A stretch of DNA of 64,000 bases, from positions 1,364,001-1,428,000 of the forward strand of contig JAGTWJ010000007.1 in assembly GCA_020064725.1 (NCBI GenBank). The letters run 5' to 3'. The notes below the pieces were generated by a model. It saw nothing but the letters and a program-made list of their open reading frames with translations. It was not told the origin of the DNA and did no database searches. This DNA is from Drechslerella dactyloides. Its lineage: Eukaryota; Ascomycota; Orbiliomycetes; Orbiliales; Orbiliaceae. The position numbers and the translations under genes are program-made. Positions 1 through 14,429 of the stretch are shown here, piece after piece. Within the stretch, counting starts at the first letter, position 1, and every line of letters starts with the position of its first letter.

Positions 1-1391
1 TCATATTCCAGGTGATCTGACGCGAACTCACGATGGGTTCAACGCTGATGTCCATCTTGGGGAGTTCGACGAACGAGAACCACAGTCGATTCGACGGCGC
101 CGGCTTTATCCGCAGGACCGCGTGGCCCTCCAGCCGTTTGAAGACGGCAGCGAGTACGAGTGGCACCTGTCGAGGCTTGAACCTGTTCCCCAATGATAGC
201 GTCGCTACCGTGGAGATCTCGATGCGGAAGTTGCCCGCGTATTTGATATCTGCCTCGGCGGAAAATTCGCCGTCCGCGGTCATCTCCCTCATCTTCGGGT
301 TGGTGATGAATGGTGCACCGTCGCCGCAGTCGATTTTCTCGACGATAATGTTGGAGAGGAACGCCGGGCGCTTGACTCGCGCGATCTTCTTTGTGATCTT
401 AGACCGGATGTGGTCCTCCACTTCGGCGGTCTTGTACAGCGCTAGGAAGAGTCGCCCGACGAGGCCGTTGAGCCACCGCGTTTGCAGATCCTCTTCGGAT
501 GAGTGTAGTCGTTGAACAAGCGATATTATATGCCTGGTCTCGAAACCTAGCGGTTTTGACGGAGAGACCTGACCGTCTTTCGATTCCTCGCGTTCCTGAT
601 TCTTCACCAGCGCGAAGTAGAAGTCTTCTTTGTCTGAGCAATTTTCCGAGAAGAGGAAGAACGGCTTCGACAGGGATGATGCGCGCGAGGAGCTCGATGG
701 TCGGCGGCAGAGTCGGATCGCGTTGCGGCGGATGTAAAGCTCGCCTTCTGGTATCACTTCGCCTTCGCCGCCGTAGATGCTGACGGTGTGGTGGGCGAGG
801 GAGATTACATGGCGTACTTCAACTTGTTCCTCGTCGTCGTAGAGCATAAGGTGGCCGTGTCTGCCGTAGATATTCACATTAGCTCTTTCTCATCCCACGC
901 GTTTGGATTCCTAATAGACAGCGGCGGCATGTAGTTTAATACCGTAATACGACGAAGAAGACGTTCTTGCCCTTCACGTTGGTAGATACGGAGGACGTCG
1001 CGGCGGGTTTCCTCTCGAAGAGGCTGCGATACATCGTCTGGTATACGGAGGGCGATTCGGTGGGTAGGTTCCCGTTTGGCGTCGGCCGTTCGGGCGGCTT
1101 GCCGTTGACGCCACCGGGGACGTATTCCCTGGTGACGGCGAAGAAGCCAGCCGCGACATCCTGAGGCGCCTGCTGATCTTTCTCCTGGCTGTTCTTGCGT
1201 TTGAGACGGGCAACCTCTTCGGCGGCGGCGAAGACCTTATCATCATCAGCGGGGAGTCGGATTGCGTGGTCCTCCGCGGGCTCGTCGTGCAGGACGGTAG
1301 GGAAGGTGAGGTAAGCGAGGGCGAAGACCAGGCCGCAGAGGGCGGGCAGGAAGGTGGCCGCCCCGAGGAAGTATGCGAACCAGAAGCCCAT
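1..1391 (-). CDS. NVJ2: Nvj2/TEX2-like SMP-domain lipid-transfer protein (C-terminus beyond window)
   Basis: Proteins of this family tether the ER to another membrane (nucleus-vacuole junction in yeast) and move lipids through an SMP domain. The start codon is at 1389-1391. Residues 5-30 form one N-terminal membrane segment (FLGAATFLPALCGLVFALAY). A basic, charged linker follows, then a PH-like region (VVLR-HGHLMLYDDEEQ). One intron at 861-942 (GTATTA...CAG) splits that region: exon 1 is 943-1391 and exon 2 runs from 860 off the window edge. Near the edge the SMP signature is clear: AVLRIKPAPSNRLWFSF, then PKMDISVEPIVSSRQITW. The reading frame is intact to the edge. I assign this from the order TM, PH, SMP and from these motifs. 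The C-terminal disordered part expected for the family lies outside the window. Confidence 0.9.
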
Positions 1392-3323
1392 GGTTGGGGA
1401 AGCGAGGTTGGAAGAGGAAGACGGGTGACTCCAGTGTTTCGATTTTCCCCAGAAACCAAATCGATCGGAACGATCTGACCTAGGGCTGATCGGAGTCGGA
1501 CGTGTGGGGTGAGCGGAACGCTGGGCGGCCCATTGATTGGGATGGGGAGTGGCGAGATTGCAGGCAGTGGCGGGCGGGATTTCGAGGCGGTTCCTGCGCG
1601 GCTGAGGCTGGGATCGATAACGTTAACGGCGGGCGATGCTGATGATGCCGGTGCTGAGGCCGAGATGGGGACTGGGATGGGGATTGGGATTGCGGGTGAG
1701 ATGGGAGGGAGATCTAGAGTCCATGTTGGCAGCTGCTGATCCAGCTGGCTGTTGCTGTCGGAGCAGGAACGTGAACAGAACCTGAACTTGCATCCCCATC
1801 CACATCCAACTTCCCACAACAGCCCCGACGACAGCTTGTTTAGCGCCGTGTCTGGCCGGACGCCGCGCGGTGACAGCCAGACGACGGACAGGCCAGGCCT
1901 CGCTCAAGGATCGAAATGCGAATGCTGCAAATGCGGTAAGCAGCAGCAGCAGACCAGAATGTGTCCTTTCGGACGGAATCAGCGGGACCCCTTGATCGAG
2001 CCTAGTCGCATTCAACGGGCGTGAGGCTGGATGAATCGAATTTAATACTGGTAAGTTGCTCGAGGCTGTTGGCCCTTAGCTCTTCGCTGCATCCAGAGAC
2101 GGAATGCAAATGGGTGGATCATATCATTAACTATAATCCGGCCCTAGCCAGCTCGAGCTCTCATGACGACAGGCCAGCTGCTCGCCCGAGGTCATGTCAT
2201 ATCATCCACCGCAGGCAAACACCCATCATGCATCAATATCCTGATGGCAGCAGCAGATCGAAGACGCTTCCATCGGTGTGTCTGCGGATTCCGGTTTCCT
2301 GACTCGAAGACCGATCCGTACAGGCCAGCTGGAATATTAATTCATGCGTCTACACCTGTGCCTCTAGCTTCTCCCCTCCAAATGCGCTGGGCATGTAGCA
2401 ACCCTTGAGGAAGTTCTGTCGGGAAAGTAAAACATGCCTTATCCGGCGTCCGACCAGGGTGAAGCATTAAGCTATCGGCAAGGTGGTCAGCTCACGCTGT
2501 GGCACCTAGCTAGCTCCTTTCGCTTTTCCTTCGGCGTAGACGACATGTAATTGGCTACAGCTGCTTGGCGGTGAGGTCTCGGGCCGCAGCGCTTCGTAGG
2601 ATCTCAGTTGGAAGGTTTGTCATTTCAAAGCTACGCGCCAGGTTGCCTTTGGTCGATGGGCTTTGTATAGCCGGATCTACCTAGTAGACGCGGTAAATCT
2701 TCCTACTCATTTCTTAGTTAACCTACGGATCTATCTATAGGTTCTTCCAACTGTATTCAAAGTTCATATTTTATACAATACAGACATTTACAACTTTCTT
2801 AGGTTACGCACGGACATGGATATTGCTCTCTGAGCCTTATAGATCTATCGATAATGCAATCGGGTCTAAGTTTGCGTCGCTTTCGGAAAGGCTAGTCTCT
2901 CAGATGCCTTCGCGCAACTGGCTTACCGTGATCCTCCATATTAGCCAATGCTGGAAGGGCTTGTGTTACTAGGAATACGGTGGATATCTATCTATCTAGC
3001 CTCAGGGTGTCTATATAGTCTCGCTAAACGCTCTATTGTTACTAGCGTCCCAATCTAATAATTTCAGGCACAATTATGATAGTGGTCCGCTGTGCCGCTG
3101 GAGCGTCTAGATTGCGAGGTCACGATAGCCATCTATTTCGATGCATCAAATGTCTATAAGTAGGGCCTCATGCGCCTTCGACATAATCCTATTCATGACA
3201 GTGTTAACTTGCAGTTGTACAACTCTATATATTCCTTAAATAATCTACATTCGATAGACCTATATATCCTCTCCTCTACATAGCTTATCAGAGTATTATA
3301 ACCAAAACACTGGATTAGTCTCT
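1392..3323. other. Intergenic, no gene seen
   Basis: This divergent spacer separates NVJ2 (minus) from the ATPase gene (plus). The first 600 bases are G/C-rich with short G-rich runs and open frames that lack any recognisable protein. From about 2,650 to 3,300 the sequence becomes AT- and TA-rich, with many CTATCTATC, TATATA and CTAG words. That texture fits old, mutated non-coding DNA. I see no transposase or reverse-transcriptase motif. Confidence 0.6.
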
Positions 3324-5858
3324 ATGCAGCCCGAATCAATAAACATATTGCGGTGCTGGCTCTTCGACCAGCTGTACCGGCAGCTCCCTCGGGATCAGGA
3401 CCCGGACTTTGATGTTCTCTGTGCACAGCTCCATGGCCTCGAGCGGATTGACAGGATAAAAAGTTTTGGGGACGGTCCCATTGTGTCCCAGATATTGAAC
3501 GATATCAGGTATGATTGCCCACTGTTCTGTTTCATGAAGCTTGCTACCTGACATATTACGACAATGATAGGACCGGCGATTGGAAGAAACCGCCAGTTCC
3601 GACGAATAAGACTGCCAGGAAACTGTTTCCACACTGGAATGAATGGCATCTCACCCAATCACAACCCCAGCCGGGCCCCGCGACCGTTTCAGTACCGGCC
3701 GCTTCGATTCCCCAAATAACCTCGCCTGCCACCACTGTCCCTGCGACGTCGAATGCACCAGCGTTTATTAAAAAGCGCCCCAAATGGTTTAGAGATACCG
3801 GTGAGTATAGTCATATCTGCTGTGCACGCGTCATAAAACAAGAATAGTCTAACAGCTTACGATTAGGTTACGCCGAACGACTCGTTACCGCCGACGAGAA
3901 GGCCGCCGTCGAATCGGAATCCTGGGGCGATTACCTTGAAACGTCATTGAGCCAGATATCACTCGATAACGATGGCGAGGGAGAGAAGACGAAGATTGTA
4001 ACATCAATTCAAAACTCTCGCTCGCTATTCCGTACGACAAATGGGAAGGAGCGTGCGGATGCGGGTCAAGTAGCGTTCGATGATATCATGTCTATGGCTC
4101 CACTCTTCACTTCTGATGTCGTTGACGTAGATGTGTCTCTGCCGCAGCAGTGCTCGATCTTTGGTAGATTGTTGGATCCTCAGCCTGTGACGGTCAGCGG
4201 TGCTAGCACAGGCTGGGGAGCCAAGTCAGGTCAAAGCACAGGTTGGGGAGACGAGACCCGTCACAATTCTGGCTGGGGAAACGAGAACCGTCCCGACTCC
4301 GGCCGGGAAGACGGTACCAATTCTGGCGGAGGCTGGGGAGACGGAACCGCCCCTAGCGCGGGCCGGGTAGAGGCGACCGATCAGTGGGGAGACAAGGCTG
4401 ATCAAGGTACAGGCTGGGGAGGCGAGACTCGTCCTAACGTGGGCTGGGGAGAGAAGACCGACACCGCCGCTGCCTGGGAAGACAAGACAGACCGGAACGC
4501 CGCATGGGTGGACAACAGTCCCAGCGATGAAGGTGTCGACCGTGAAATCGTGTTATTGAACACGAACACGCCGTGGACAGCATTCATCTGCGGGCTCCAA
4601 GGGGCCGGGAAGTCACATTCTCTCGCGATTATTCTCGGTAGGATATCACCCGATCAATATAACCCCTAGCATATCTGGAGGTGACGTTAATGATTACTTA
4701 CCTGCAGAGAATTGTCTGATACCCCACGAGTCTCTTGGCGCTCTTCTACGTCCGCTATCCGCTCTTGTCTTCTACTACTCCCCCTACAGTCCTGTCGGCA
4801 TCAGCAAGCCGTGCGAGGCGGCCTTTTTATCGACTCCCAGGCTTCACACCGCTGCCGGGATCTCATCCGTTCGAAAGGTGACCGTGCTCGTTTCGCGCTC
4901 CAACATGGGGAATATGGTTACAGCCTACAGCAAGATTCCAAACGTCTCCGTCAGACAACTCCTACTTAAGCCGAGCCAGCTGACGATAAACACGATGCTG
5001 CAGTTGATGGCGGTCCAGCAGGATAATAACGCGCTCTACATGCAGGTCGTCACGCGGATTCTGCGAGACATGGCAGCTGATGGCGGCGGATACAATAATT
5101 TCAACTACGAGAAGTTCAAGGAGATGCTCCAACTCGAGCCCCTTACCCCGTCGCAATGGAAACCGCTAAAGATGCGACTGGAGCTTCTCGAGTCGTTCAT
5201 CGGGTCGGAGAAGAATCCGGACCTGTTCAATCCTGAACCTGGCACGGTTACGATCGTCGACCTAACTTGCCCGTTCGTCGACGCCGAGACGGCTTGTGTT
5301 TTATTTTCCATCTGCAATGATTTGTTCTGTTCGGCGCCGTGCAGCACTGGCAAGATTGTCGCGCTGGATGAAGCGCATAAGTTCATGTCGAACCAGACGT
5401 CGTCGCAACTGTTCGCGAACTCTATCATCCAGAATATTCGGCTGCAGCGGCATCTGGGGCTGCGCACGATAATTAGCACGCAGGATCCGCAAGTGCACCC
5501 GGAGCTGCTTGAGCTGTCGTCGTTTGTGATCATGCACCGATTCGATAGTCCGCGGTGGTTCACGACGTTGAAGCAGCATGTCGGGTTCGATGATGGTACT
5601 AGGGCTTTCGAGTCGGCGGACGACGGCGGATGGGGGAGGTACGGAAGTCGAGCGCCGCGGGGTGCGGCCAGCAGTGGCGCTTTCGAGGAGATAATGCGGT
5701 TGGATACCGGGGAGGCGTATATTTACTGTCCCCAGCTTGTCACTTCTGAGAGCACCTTGGGCGGAGGGAGGCTTAAGAAGTCTGGCAACAGGCTGCTCAA
5801 GATTCGGGTGAGGCAGAAGGTGACGGTGGATGGAGGTGCCTCCAAGAATGTCCTTTGA
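3324..5858 (+). CDS. HerA/FtsK-like P-loop ATPase with internal WG repeats
   Basis: Four exons (3324-3508, 3571-3800, 3867-4637, 4708-5858) give about 778 residues. All phases match and the introns are 62-70 nt. The C-terminal half is a P-loop ATPase: Walker A GLQGAGKSHS near residue 379, Walker B KIVALDEAHKF near 612, and a downstream ISTQDP sensor-like motif. This resembles the HerA/FtsK/VirB4 class of DNA or protein pumping ATPases. Ahead of it, residues 250-345 hold about nine degenerate WG/GWG units (STGWGDET, GGGWGDGT and similar), rich in Gly, Asp and Glu. The N-terminal 130 residues are Pro-rich and unfamiliar. I do not know the substrate. Similar HerA-like proteins occur in filamentous fungi as uncharacterised ORFs. 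The exon structure is well supported; the function is only a fold-level call. Confidence 0.75.
4201..4520 (+). repeat. Coding tandem repeat, WG (tryptophan-glycine) units
   Basis: Degenerate units of about 30-42 bp are built around GGCTGGGGAGACGAGAC. They encode x-x-G-W-G-[DEGN]-[ED] blocks separated by charged, Gly/Ser/Thr-rich linkers. The reading frame is kept throughout, which argues for selection on the protein. Confidence 0.8.
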
Positions 5859-8389
5859 ACTGGATGCAGGATTGTTATATCCCAGGTAAAAGATGGCAGG
5901 TCTGGTTTCACGAGACAATGTTCTCGTGTTGTTGTTGTATTTAGAAGAGCCGTTCCGAAACTGGCAAGCTTCCAATCCTGAGCGAGTGGCTACAAAGCTG
6001 CAGCTGCACGCTCTCACAACTAGGTAAGTAGCAAGTTCGGGCATAATTTGACGATAGTATCGTTATCAATTATAAGTGTAAAAGTCGGAGTGCCACAGTC
6101 CGTAGCCTCGATGTTTGAGGAAGTCTTCATCATGCGGTGGCGACCGTGCACCGACCAATGCGATACGCCATACGCCATCTCTACAATCTCATTTCAAACT
6201 TCTCCGCATATTATTCAATTACAGCCAAGAGAATTCGAATGATAGGCTTCTACGGCCGGGCGGCGCGGCTCGCGGGATGTTCTGTTATTATCACCGAGTG
6301 CTTAAATACGGTAATTACTCACCTCAGTAATCCCTGCGAGGACAGTTCGAACACAACAAGCCACTGCTATTGCAACGCGGCCAGCCTGCCGGATCCGATT
6401 CAGCTCTACATGAACTATTGCCCCTGCGAGAGGGCGTACGAGAAGACTCCACTCGCGGGCAGGGTCCCGTCTACCGAAAAATGCCACATGGAAAGTACCG
6501 ATGCGGTACTTTTAAACTACCGGTGCTATTTTAGCGTCATTTGTGAGATGGTACGGATATTATGTTAAATGATCGAGATAGAGGTACATCCCTGGCGGTC
6601 AATTTTACCGTGTACTGTGTATATACTTGTGGCGTCGAGAAGGGCAGGAGAAGTGGATATAGACGCCGCTGATATAGAACCATATGTAGATGTGCCTCAC
6701 TCGCTGTAGCATCCCAGTGTGGCTGGTGAATAGAGTATTATATTATGCCAGGTCAGGTCATGATCGGTCAGGGTTATTTCACGCGAGCATCGACTGCAGT
6801 TCAGTGGACAAAATGCAAAGATAAGGATGGTGGGGCGGGTAATGTATATATCTCGAAGGCTTTCCCCGCCAAACGTAGCAATGAAACAGGTGACGGGTCT
6901 TGATGTGTAAATCCGGTACTGGAAAATTAAACCCGGATTGGGGATCGACTCGGGGCTGGCATGTGGCTGCCACCATTGAGAACAGTGCACCGTGAATTGC
7001 TCTCCGAAGATCCTAGGCAGCAGACCAAACGAACGGTTGTCGACCCGTTCGTTTCAACACGCCGCCCCGCAAAGGAGCCTTGGCTGCCTGTGAATTGCAC
7101 CCGCAATCGGTGAACCTGGGATGCTCCCAAACAGACAACTTATCTGTCGACTGAGAATACAAAATGGGCGCAAAATTGAAATGCAGGTTGCCGAGTATCC
7201 GCTGTCCTTGTGCTTGTGCACAGCGCACAAACACGCTGCCCCAGGCCCGCGCGTACGAGACCCGCTGGAAAAACAGAACGGGACGGTCGAGAGAGATTAG
7301 CCGGGCAGAGACGAGTTCCGACTGCGAGTGCCTTGGTCATGCGCAGAGAGTAGCGAGCAGAGCATCACGGCAGAGCAGGCGGACGGAGTCGTACTGGCTG
7401 GAATGGATCGCTGCCAAGACAAAGTGAATGCGCAAGAAGCGGTGGCTGGGGTCTGCCATGACGTAACTTATATCGACAGACACTCCGCCGGACTCGGGCT
7501 CGCCTGTTTCAGCGGGCGACGGTCGCGGGCAGCCAAATGCCGCGGGGTCTGAACTCTCTCTCGCGCCGCGATCGATATCAGGCGATGCACGAGCGAACGA
7601 TCGATCTGGCGAGCGCCGGCGATGACGATATGCGGAGTGTAAGAAGAGCTTAGCCTACACGATTATTACATCGGCGTGCATGTGCCTCGCGCCAACGCTG
7701 CGAACCCTGCTTGGCCGTTTGTGTAAATTGGGCGGTGGAACCTAGTACTCCGGTACATGGTCAGACCATCTCGAGCCCGCCGCAGAGAAATGCGACATGG
7801 TGACGAGAGCCAGGCGAGAGCCATCCAGCCAGGCCAGGACCGAGTGACACCTGGCGGGCCCCAACAGGCTTCGTTCCTTTAAAGTTCGGATGCCGCCCGT
7901 CAGAATCTTAATTCTCTTCTGCAGAAGACGTGTGTGAAGCGCTGCTGCTGCTGCTTGTCTCCCAGCAGATAAAGTATTCCCCTTCGCTTCCAATAGCTGC
8001 TTCCGTCATCCTGCCAGTCCTTCCCTCTTCCATCATTCAGCATCCGCCATAATTCCGCCACCTTCAAAAAGTGTCCCGCTGTCTTCCTGACCGCTCACGT
8101 CTGTCTATCTCTTCGACTGGCAGTACACACGCAAGGGACCGATCGATCACCTCTGTCAGTCGGTGAGTCTCCCCCCGACAACCACGTCCATCCGTCGCAT
8201 CCATTCACCACCCTGTCAAACCAACATCCCTCCATCCTATCATCCCGGGACCGCATGGCAGTCTGGTTCGCAAGACAGCCTATCATCCCTCATCTCACAA
8301 TCGCGGTCGTTTCAGAACGTTCACTCAAGCAGACTCTTACTAACAACCTTCACTCACAGCTGTCGATTCAATCGATATAACAGCACATC
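5859..8389. other. Intergenic with a Cys-rich ORF and a dispersed motif copy
   Basis: There is no convincing gene here. One copy of the dispersed motif (GTCTGGTTTCACGAGAC) lies at 5900-5916, just past the ATPase stop, and a variant (GTCTGGTTCGCAAGAC) at 8261-8276 lies in the likely leader of the SUR7-family gene. The stretch 6137-6568 (+) is open for 143 codons with a cysteine spacing described in the findings. The last 400 bases before 8390 are C/T-rich, as expected for a fungal promoter and 5' UTR. Confidence 0.5.
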
Positions 8390-9674
8390 ATGGCCGGAAG
8401 TATGTACCCTCCCGTTTCTCTCTAAGACCGTCGCTCGTCTCGTAGACCACAAGCTGGACGCATGTAGTCCAGCTTCTGGTCCGTCCGTCGCCATGTGCGC
8501 CACCACGTTTTCCTACGAAGTCGCGCTTGCTAAATTCTCTCAACTTCACGACGGATAGACACTCTCTTCGCGTTCATCTCCCTCCTCGTCACTGCCGGCG
8601 GCTGTGTCATGATGTTCCTGGTCCTGCTGGGCGGCACGCGGGACTCAGCTCCTCTGAACAAAATCTACTTTCTCTGGGCTGATACCTCCAATATTCCTGG
8701 GGCGCCCTCGACAGCCGAATGGACGCTGTGGAACGTACGTCACCTCACATCACATTAACCTTTTCGCGAAGCGAAAGCAAATCTCTCCGCACTTTCCATG
8801 TAAACCAGACTGCGCAGCGCGGTCTCATAAGCCAAACCCACACAGTTGCAAAGGGACGGTTTGGTTTATGAGACCACCTATGAATCGGCACGCCTATCCA
8901 CAGGCGGCGGGCAGTCTGGTTTACGAATCATGCACATTGGAACCACGGTTGACAATTGCATTTGCATTATGCGCATGATATAGGTCTGCAACTCCATCAA
9001 CGCCGGTGCCGGCGGCCGAACCACTAACTGCGGCAGCGTACGCGCCGCGAACCCGTTCGTGCCCCAGCAAAACTTCGGCACGACGGACGGCGTCCCCGGC
9101 GACTTTCTGAGTGACCGCAGAACATACTACTACCTGTCACGCTTCGCGTTCGCCTTCTACCTCATCAGCTTGTTCTTCATGCTCTGCAGCCTGCTCACCG
9201 GCATCCTGGCGCTGTGCAGCAGGCTTGGGAGCGCGCTGTCCGCTGTGGCGTCCGCCTGGGCGCTGTTCTGCACCATCACCTGCGCTTCGCTAATGACGTA
9301 GGTTCCAAATTTCGCCTATGCTTTCATTCCACCGAACAAACAAATACTGATTACGATTGCAAATAGTGCCGCCTACGCTCTCGGTCAATCGACATTCAAA
9401 GGTGCCGGGCGCAGCGCCGGCCTGGGAGTCTATGTAAGAAGCACATTGCTACACCAACGATATAATTTAGCTAACAGGCGGTAAATAGGCCTTTGGGTTC
9501 ACATGGGGTTCGGTCGGGTGCATGCTCGTCTCGACGGTCCTCTATTGTATTGGCTTCGGCGCCTCGCGACGACACCGCCACGAGCGCAGCATCGAGCCGG
9601 AAAAACGAGGTGGGCGCTTCCCGTACTTTGGCAGGACGCGGCCGCGGAGAGAGCCGCCGGTGCCGTTGGCGTAG
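8390..9674 (+). CDS. SUR7/PalI-family plasma membrane protein
   Basis: Five exons (8390-8399, 8559-8734, 8984-9297, 9367-9433, 9489-9674) encode 250 residues. Exon 1 is only 10 nt, read as M-A-G plus one base. The product has four membrane segments. The first begins at the N-terminus (LFAFISLLVTAGGCVMMFLV). A Cys-containing ectodomain with the family's NFG-type motif (PQQNFGTT) follows, then three more segments (AFYLISLFFMLCSLL, LSAVASAWALFCTITCASL, TWGSVGCMLVSTVLYCIGF) and a basic cytoplasmic tail ending RREPPVPLA. Members of this family sit in eisosome/MCC patches or act in pH sensing (PalI). Introns 1 and 2 are long (159 and 249 nt) and carry hairpins of the dispersed family, whereas introns 3 and 4 are 69 and 55 nt. 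I cannot separate the SUR7 and PalI branches. Confidence 0.85.
8445..8481. repeat. Intron hairpin, 15-bp stem, 7-nt loop
   Basis: This lies in intron 1 of the SUR7-family gene. The left arm GACCACAAGCTGGAC (8445-8459) pairs with GTCCAGCTTCTGGTC (8467-8481) with one mismatch. The arm is preceded by CTCGTA, so the outer part matches the dispersed motif in reverse orientation. The interval 8441-8467 is nearly repeated at 62244-62270. Confidence 0.8.
8821..8875. repeat. Intron hairpin of the dispersed family, 18-bp stem
   Basis: In intron 2 of the SUR7-family gene, GGTCTCATAAGCCAAACC (8821-8838) pairs with GGTTTGGTTTATGAGACC (8858-8875). The single difference would be a G-U pair in RNA. The loop is 19 nt. 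A further single copy, GTCTGGTTTACGAATC, follows at 8914-8929 in the same intron. Confidence 0.85.
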
Positions 9675-10742
9675 AATCATCACATCATATAATCTCCATT
9701 CGCCCGTTTTCACCCCCCTTCCCCCCTCTCTCGCTTGCTCAAGTTCCCTTAATGATAATTTATAATCGATCGCTGGTCCCTGCTGTTCGTTGATGCGACG
9801 GGGAGACGTACATACATACGTTGCGATCGCTCGCTCGCTCGATATGCTAGCTTGATGCCATGAATGATGCCTTTTGTTTCAACCCACGTACAAATATTCT
9901 CGCGAAGAACAGTTTTTTTTAATTCTTCGTATAGGCAGTATGACTAGTCGCGGATCCTTCCAAGCCACTCGCGGCGTCTAAATAATCCGATTTCCTAAAC
10001 TCCCATTTTCCTTTCGACGCACGAATTCACACCTCACTACAATATACACCGTACATCCGATTACTATCACTATCAATATTCTACGAGTTACGTTTCAATT
10101 CACGGATACCTCCTCTTTTCGTCTTTTTCTCTCTATCTCTATTTCGCCCGTCAGACCAGCGCGCCGCCATTCGCTCTACGATCTTTGACGTATGTATCTC
10201 CTTGTTGGTGAAGTTAGCTACTCCTTTCGTATACGTACCGTAATGTCTACGTCTTGTTCTTGCTTAGTTAGTAGTCTGTCCGCTTGCTTGCCTGTTTCTG
10301 TTTTTGCACGTATGTGCGTGCGTCCGGTGATTTACGTGTCAAAGATCGATAATATCGCTAAAAGAAACCTCTCTTCGAGATGAAGAATTAATGTAATGAA
10401 TATTGAATGCATGGATGTGGCGCGGCGTAATGTACCATATAATATTATTATTTTCCTTCTTCTCTTTCATTCGTTCATCTTGGGGGTAATACTGTGATGA
10501 AGAGTATATAATGCCGTCGGTAGCATACCTTGATTTTGACGGCTTGGGCTGCGACTTACCTTTGTTTAAACCCTCATTTATACTTGTCAATGTACGCCAT
10601 TTACCCCGCTGGACCATGCTGCATATTGACCACATTGCGTGTAGATGTAAGCATGTGCCACAAATCGTACAGATAGTATACGTACCCGTCAGGCCGATTA
10701 ATATACCGCAACAGACAAAAAGAACCACTCACAGCCAGACCT

Positions 10743-10799
10743 GTATAGAGACCATGTATTAACGGTCGAATTCTCACCGATAATACATGGTCTCCATAC
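10743..10799. repeat. Inverted repeat, 19-bp arms, 19-nt loop
   Basis: The left arm GTATAGAGACCATGTATTA (10743-10761) and right arm TAATACATGGTCTCCATAC (10781-10799) are complementary at 18 of 19 positions. The loop of 19 nt equals that of the hairpin at 8821-8875. Both contain GAGACC next to the arm interior, but the rest of the sequence differs. It stands alone in an intergenic region. Confidence 0.8.
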
Positions 10800-12049
10800 G
10801 CCACTGGCGGCAAGCGGCCCGCATCCGACTGGCCGCGTACCCCGCCGCCATGCTGTCCAGTTACACAATAGGCACACTTTACAGCTTCTTGATTATTGCT
10901 GTATTTCGTAGGAAATCTCGAATTGGCAGATTCAAACGGGGGACCTTCCTTGGAGGTCGGAGCTTGGATGGCTTTTGAACTGGAGGAGTAGAGTAGTAGT
11001 GTGTGTACACTATCGTTGGGCTAGAGAGGAGGCCAGTAGATGGGTTGTGGTGGAGTGAGGTTATATCGTGATACGAAGGTTCGCGTGACGCGAGGGTTTG
11101 GGTTGTAAGAGTTGTGATAGTGTGGTATTGCTTGTCTGGGTAATATCCTGAAATTCTCTGCATGCTGCTGCAGATTGTTAAGCGTTAACTCTAGCAGGTA
11201 TGATGTACAGCAGATTCAGTATGCTCGACAATATTTAGGATACGGCTTGCCAACATTTGGAAAGCTCAGAATTCTGCAGTCGTGATCGCTAACAGGAACA
11301 GGGAAGCGAGAATCTCGGCTGCTGTTCCGAAGGAATTGTAGCCGGAAGGATTCCTGGGCTGGATACAGCCGGGCTTGCCTGCTCTTTACCTGGATGAAGA
11401 ACTCCGTATGCGCCCAGAGCTCAAAGCTGCGTCTACAGCTACCAATGGCAGTTTGTCCACTCGGCTTAACTCGGTGCACGCCGAGGTGTCCAAGTAAGAT
11501 CCCCTGTTCAAGTAGGCAAGCGAGCTCAGATATCTGCACTCGAAAACCCAACTTCCCAGAACTGGAGCTTAACTCCGCACGATTCGACACCGTGATGACG
11601 AATACCCCAAGTCGCGGTCAAAGCGAGAGCAGTACCCGCCGCTCCGACGAAATCGCGCAGCAGCGACTCAAAGAGTTCCTCGATGAATATCCGTTATCGT
11701 GGAGCGGCTCCCTTGACTAACCGATGTCTAAGCTGAGGGCGGCGTCGGCGATGGCGTGCTCGCACCCAATCCCAATGGGAATACCGACAACGTAAAGTAA
11801 ACCCAAAAAACCGTGGGTCACGCAGCTGCGCACCCCGGCAGCGATGGGTCTGGGATGATTAATTGATTGGCGTCATCCCGCGCTGGTCGTTGGAGAGTAG
11901 TAAGGAGGGCGAGGGTTGCTACCTGCGCAAGAGGGCATGTATCGACGATTTTGTGTGGTATCCTAGCTGGGAGGTTTAGCTTGGTAGCTGGGGTTTCCGG
12001 TATAGCTTCCGGTGGGCTGGAGCTAGGAAAAATTTCGACAGCGGTGGTG

Positions 12050-14429
<2,380 letters not shown>

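Noticed and set aside
974..1819. 281-codon minus-strand ORF
   Set aside because: It overlaps NVJ2 exon 1 in another frame, is Pro/Ser/Arg-rich, and has no motif; it is a shadow plus GC-rich flank.
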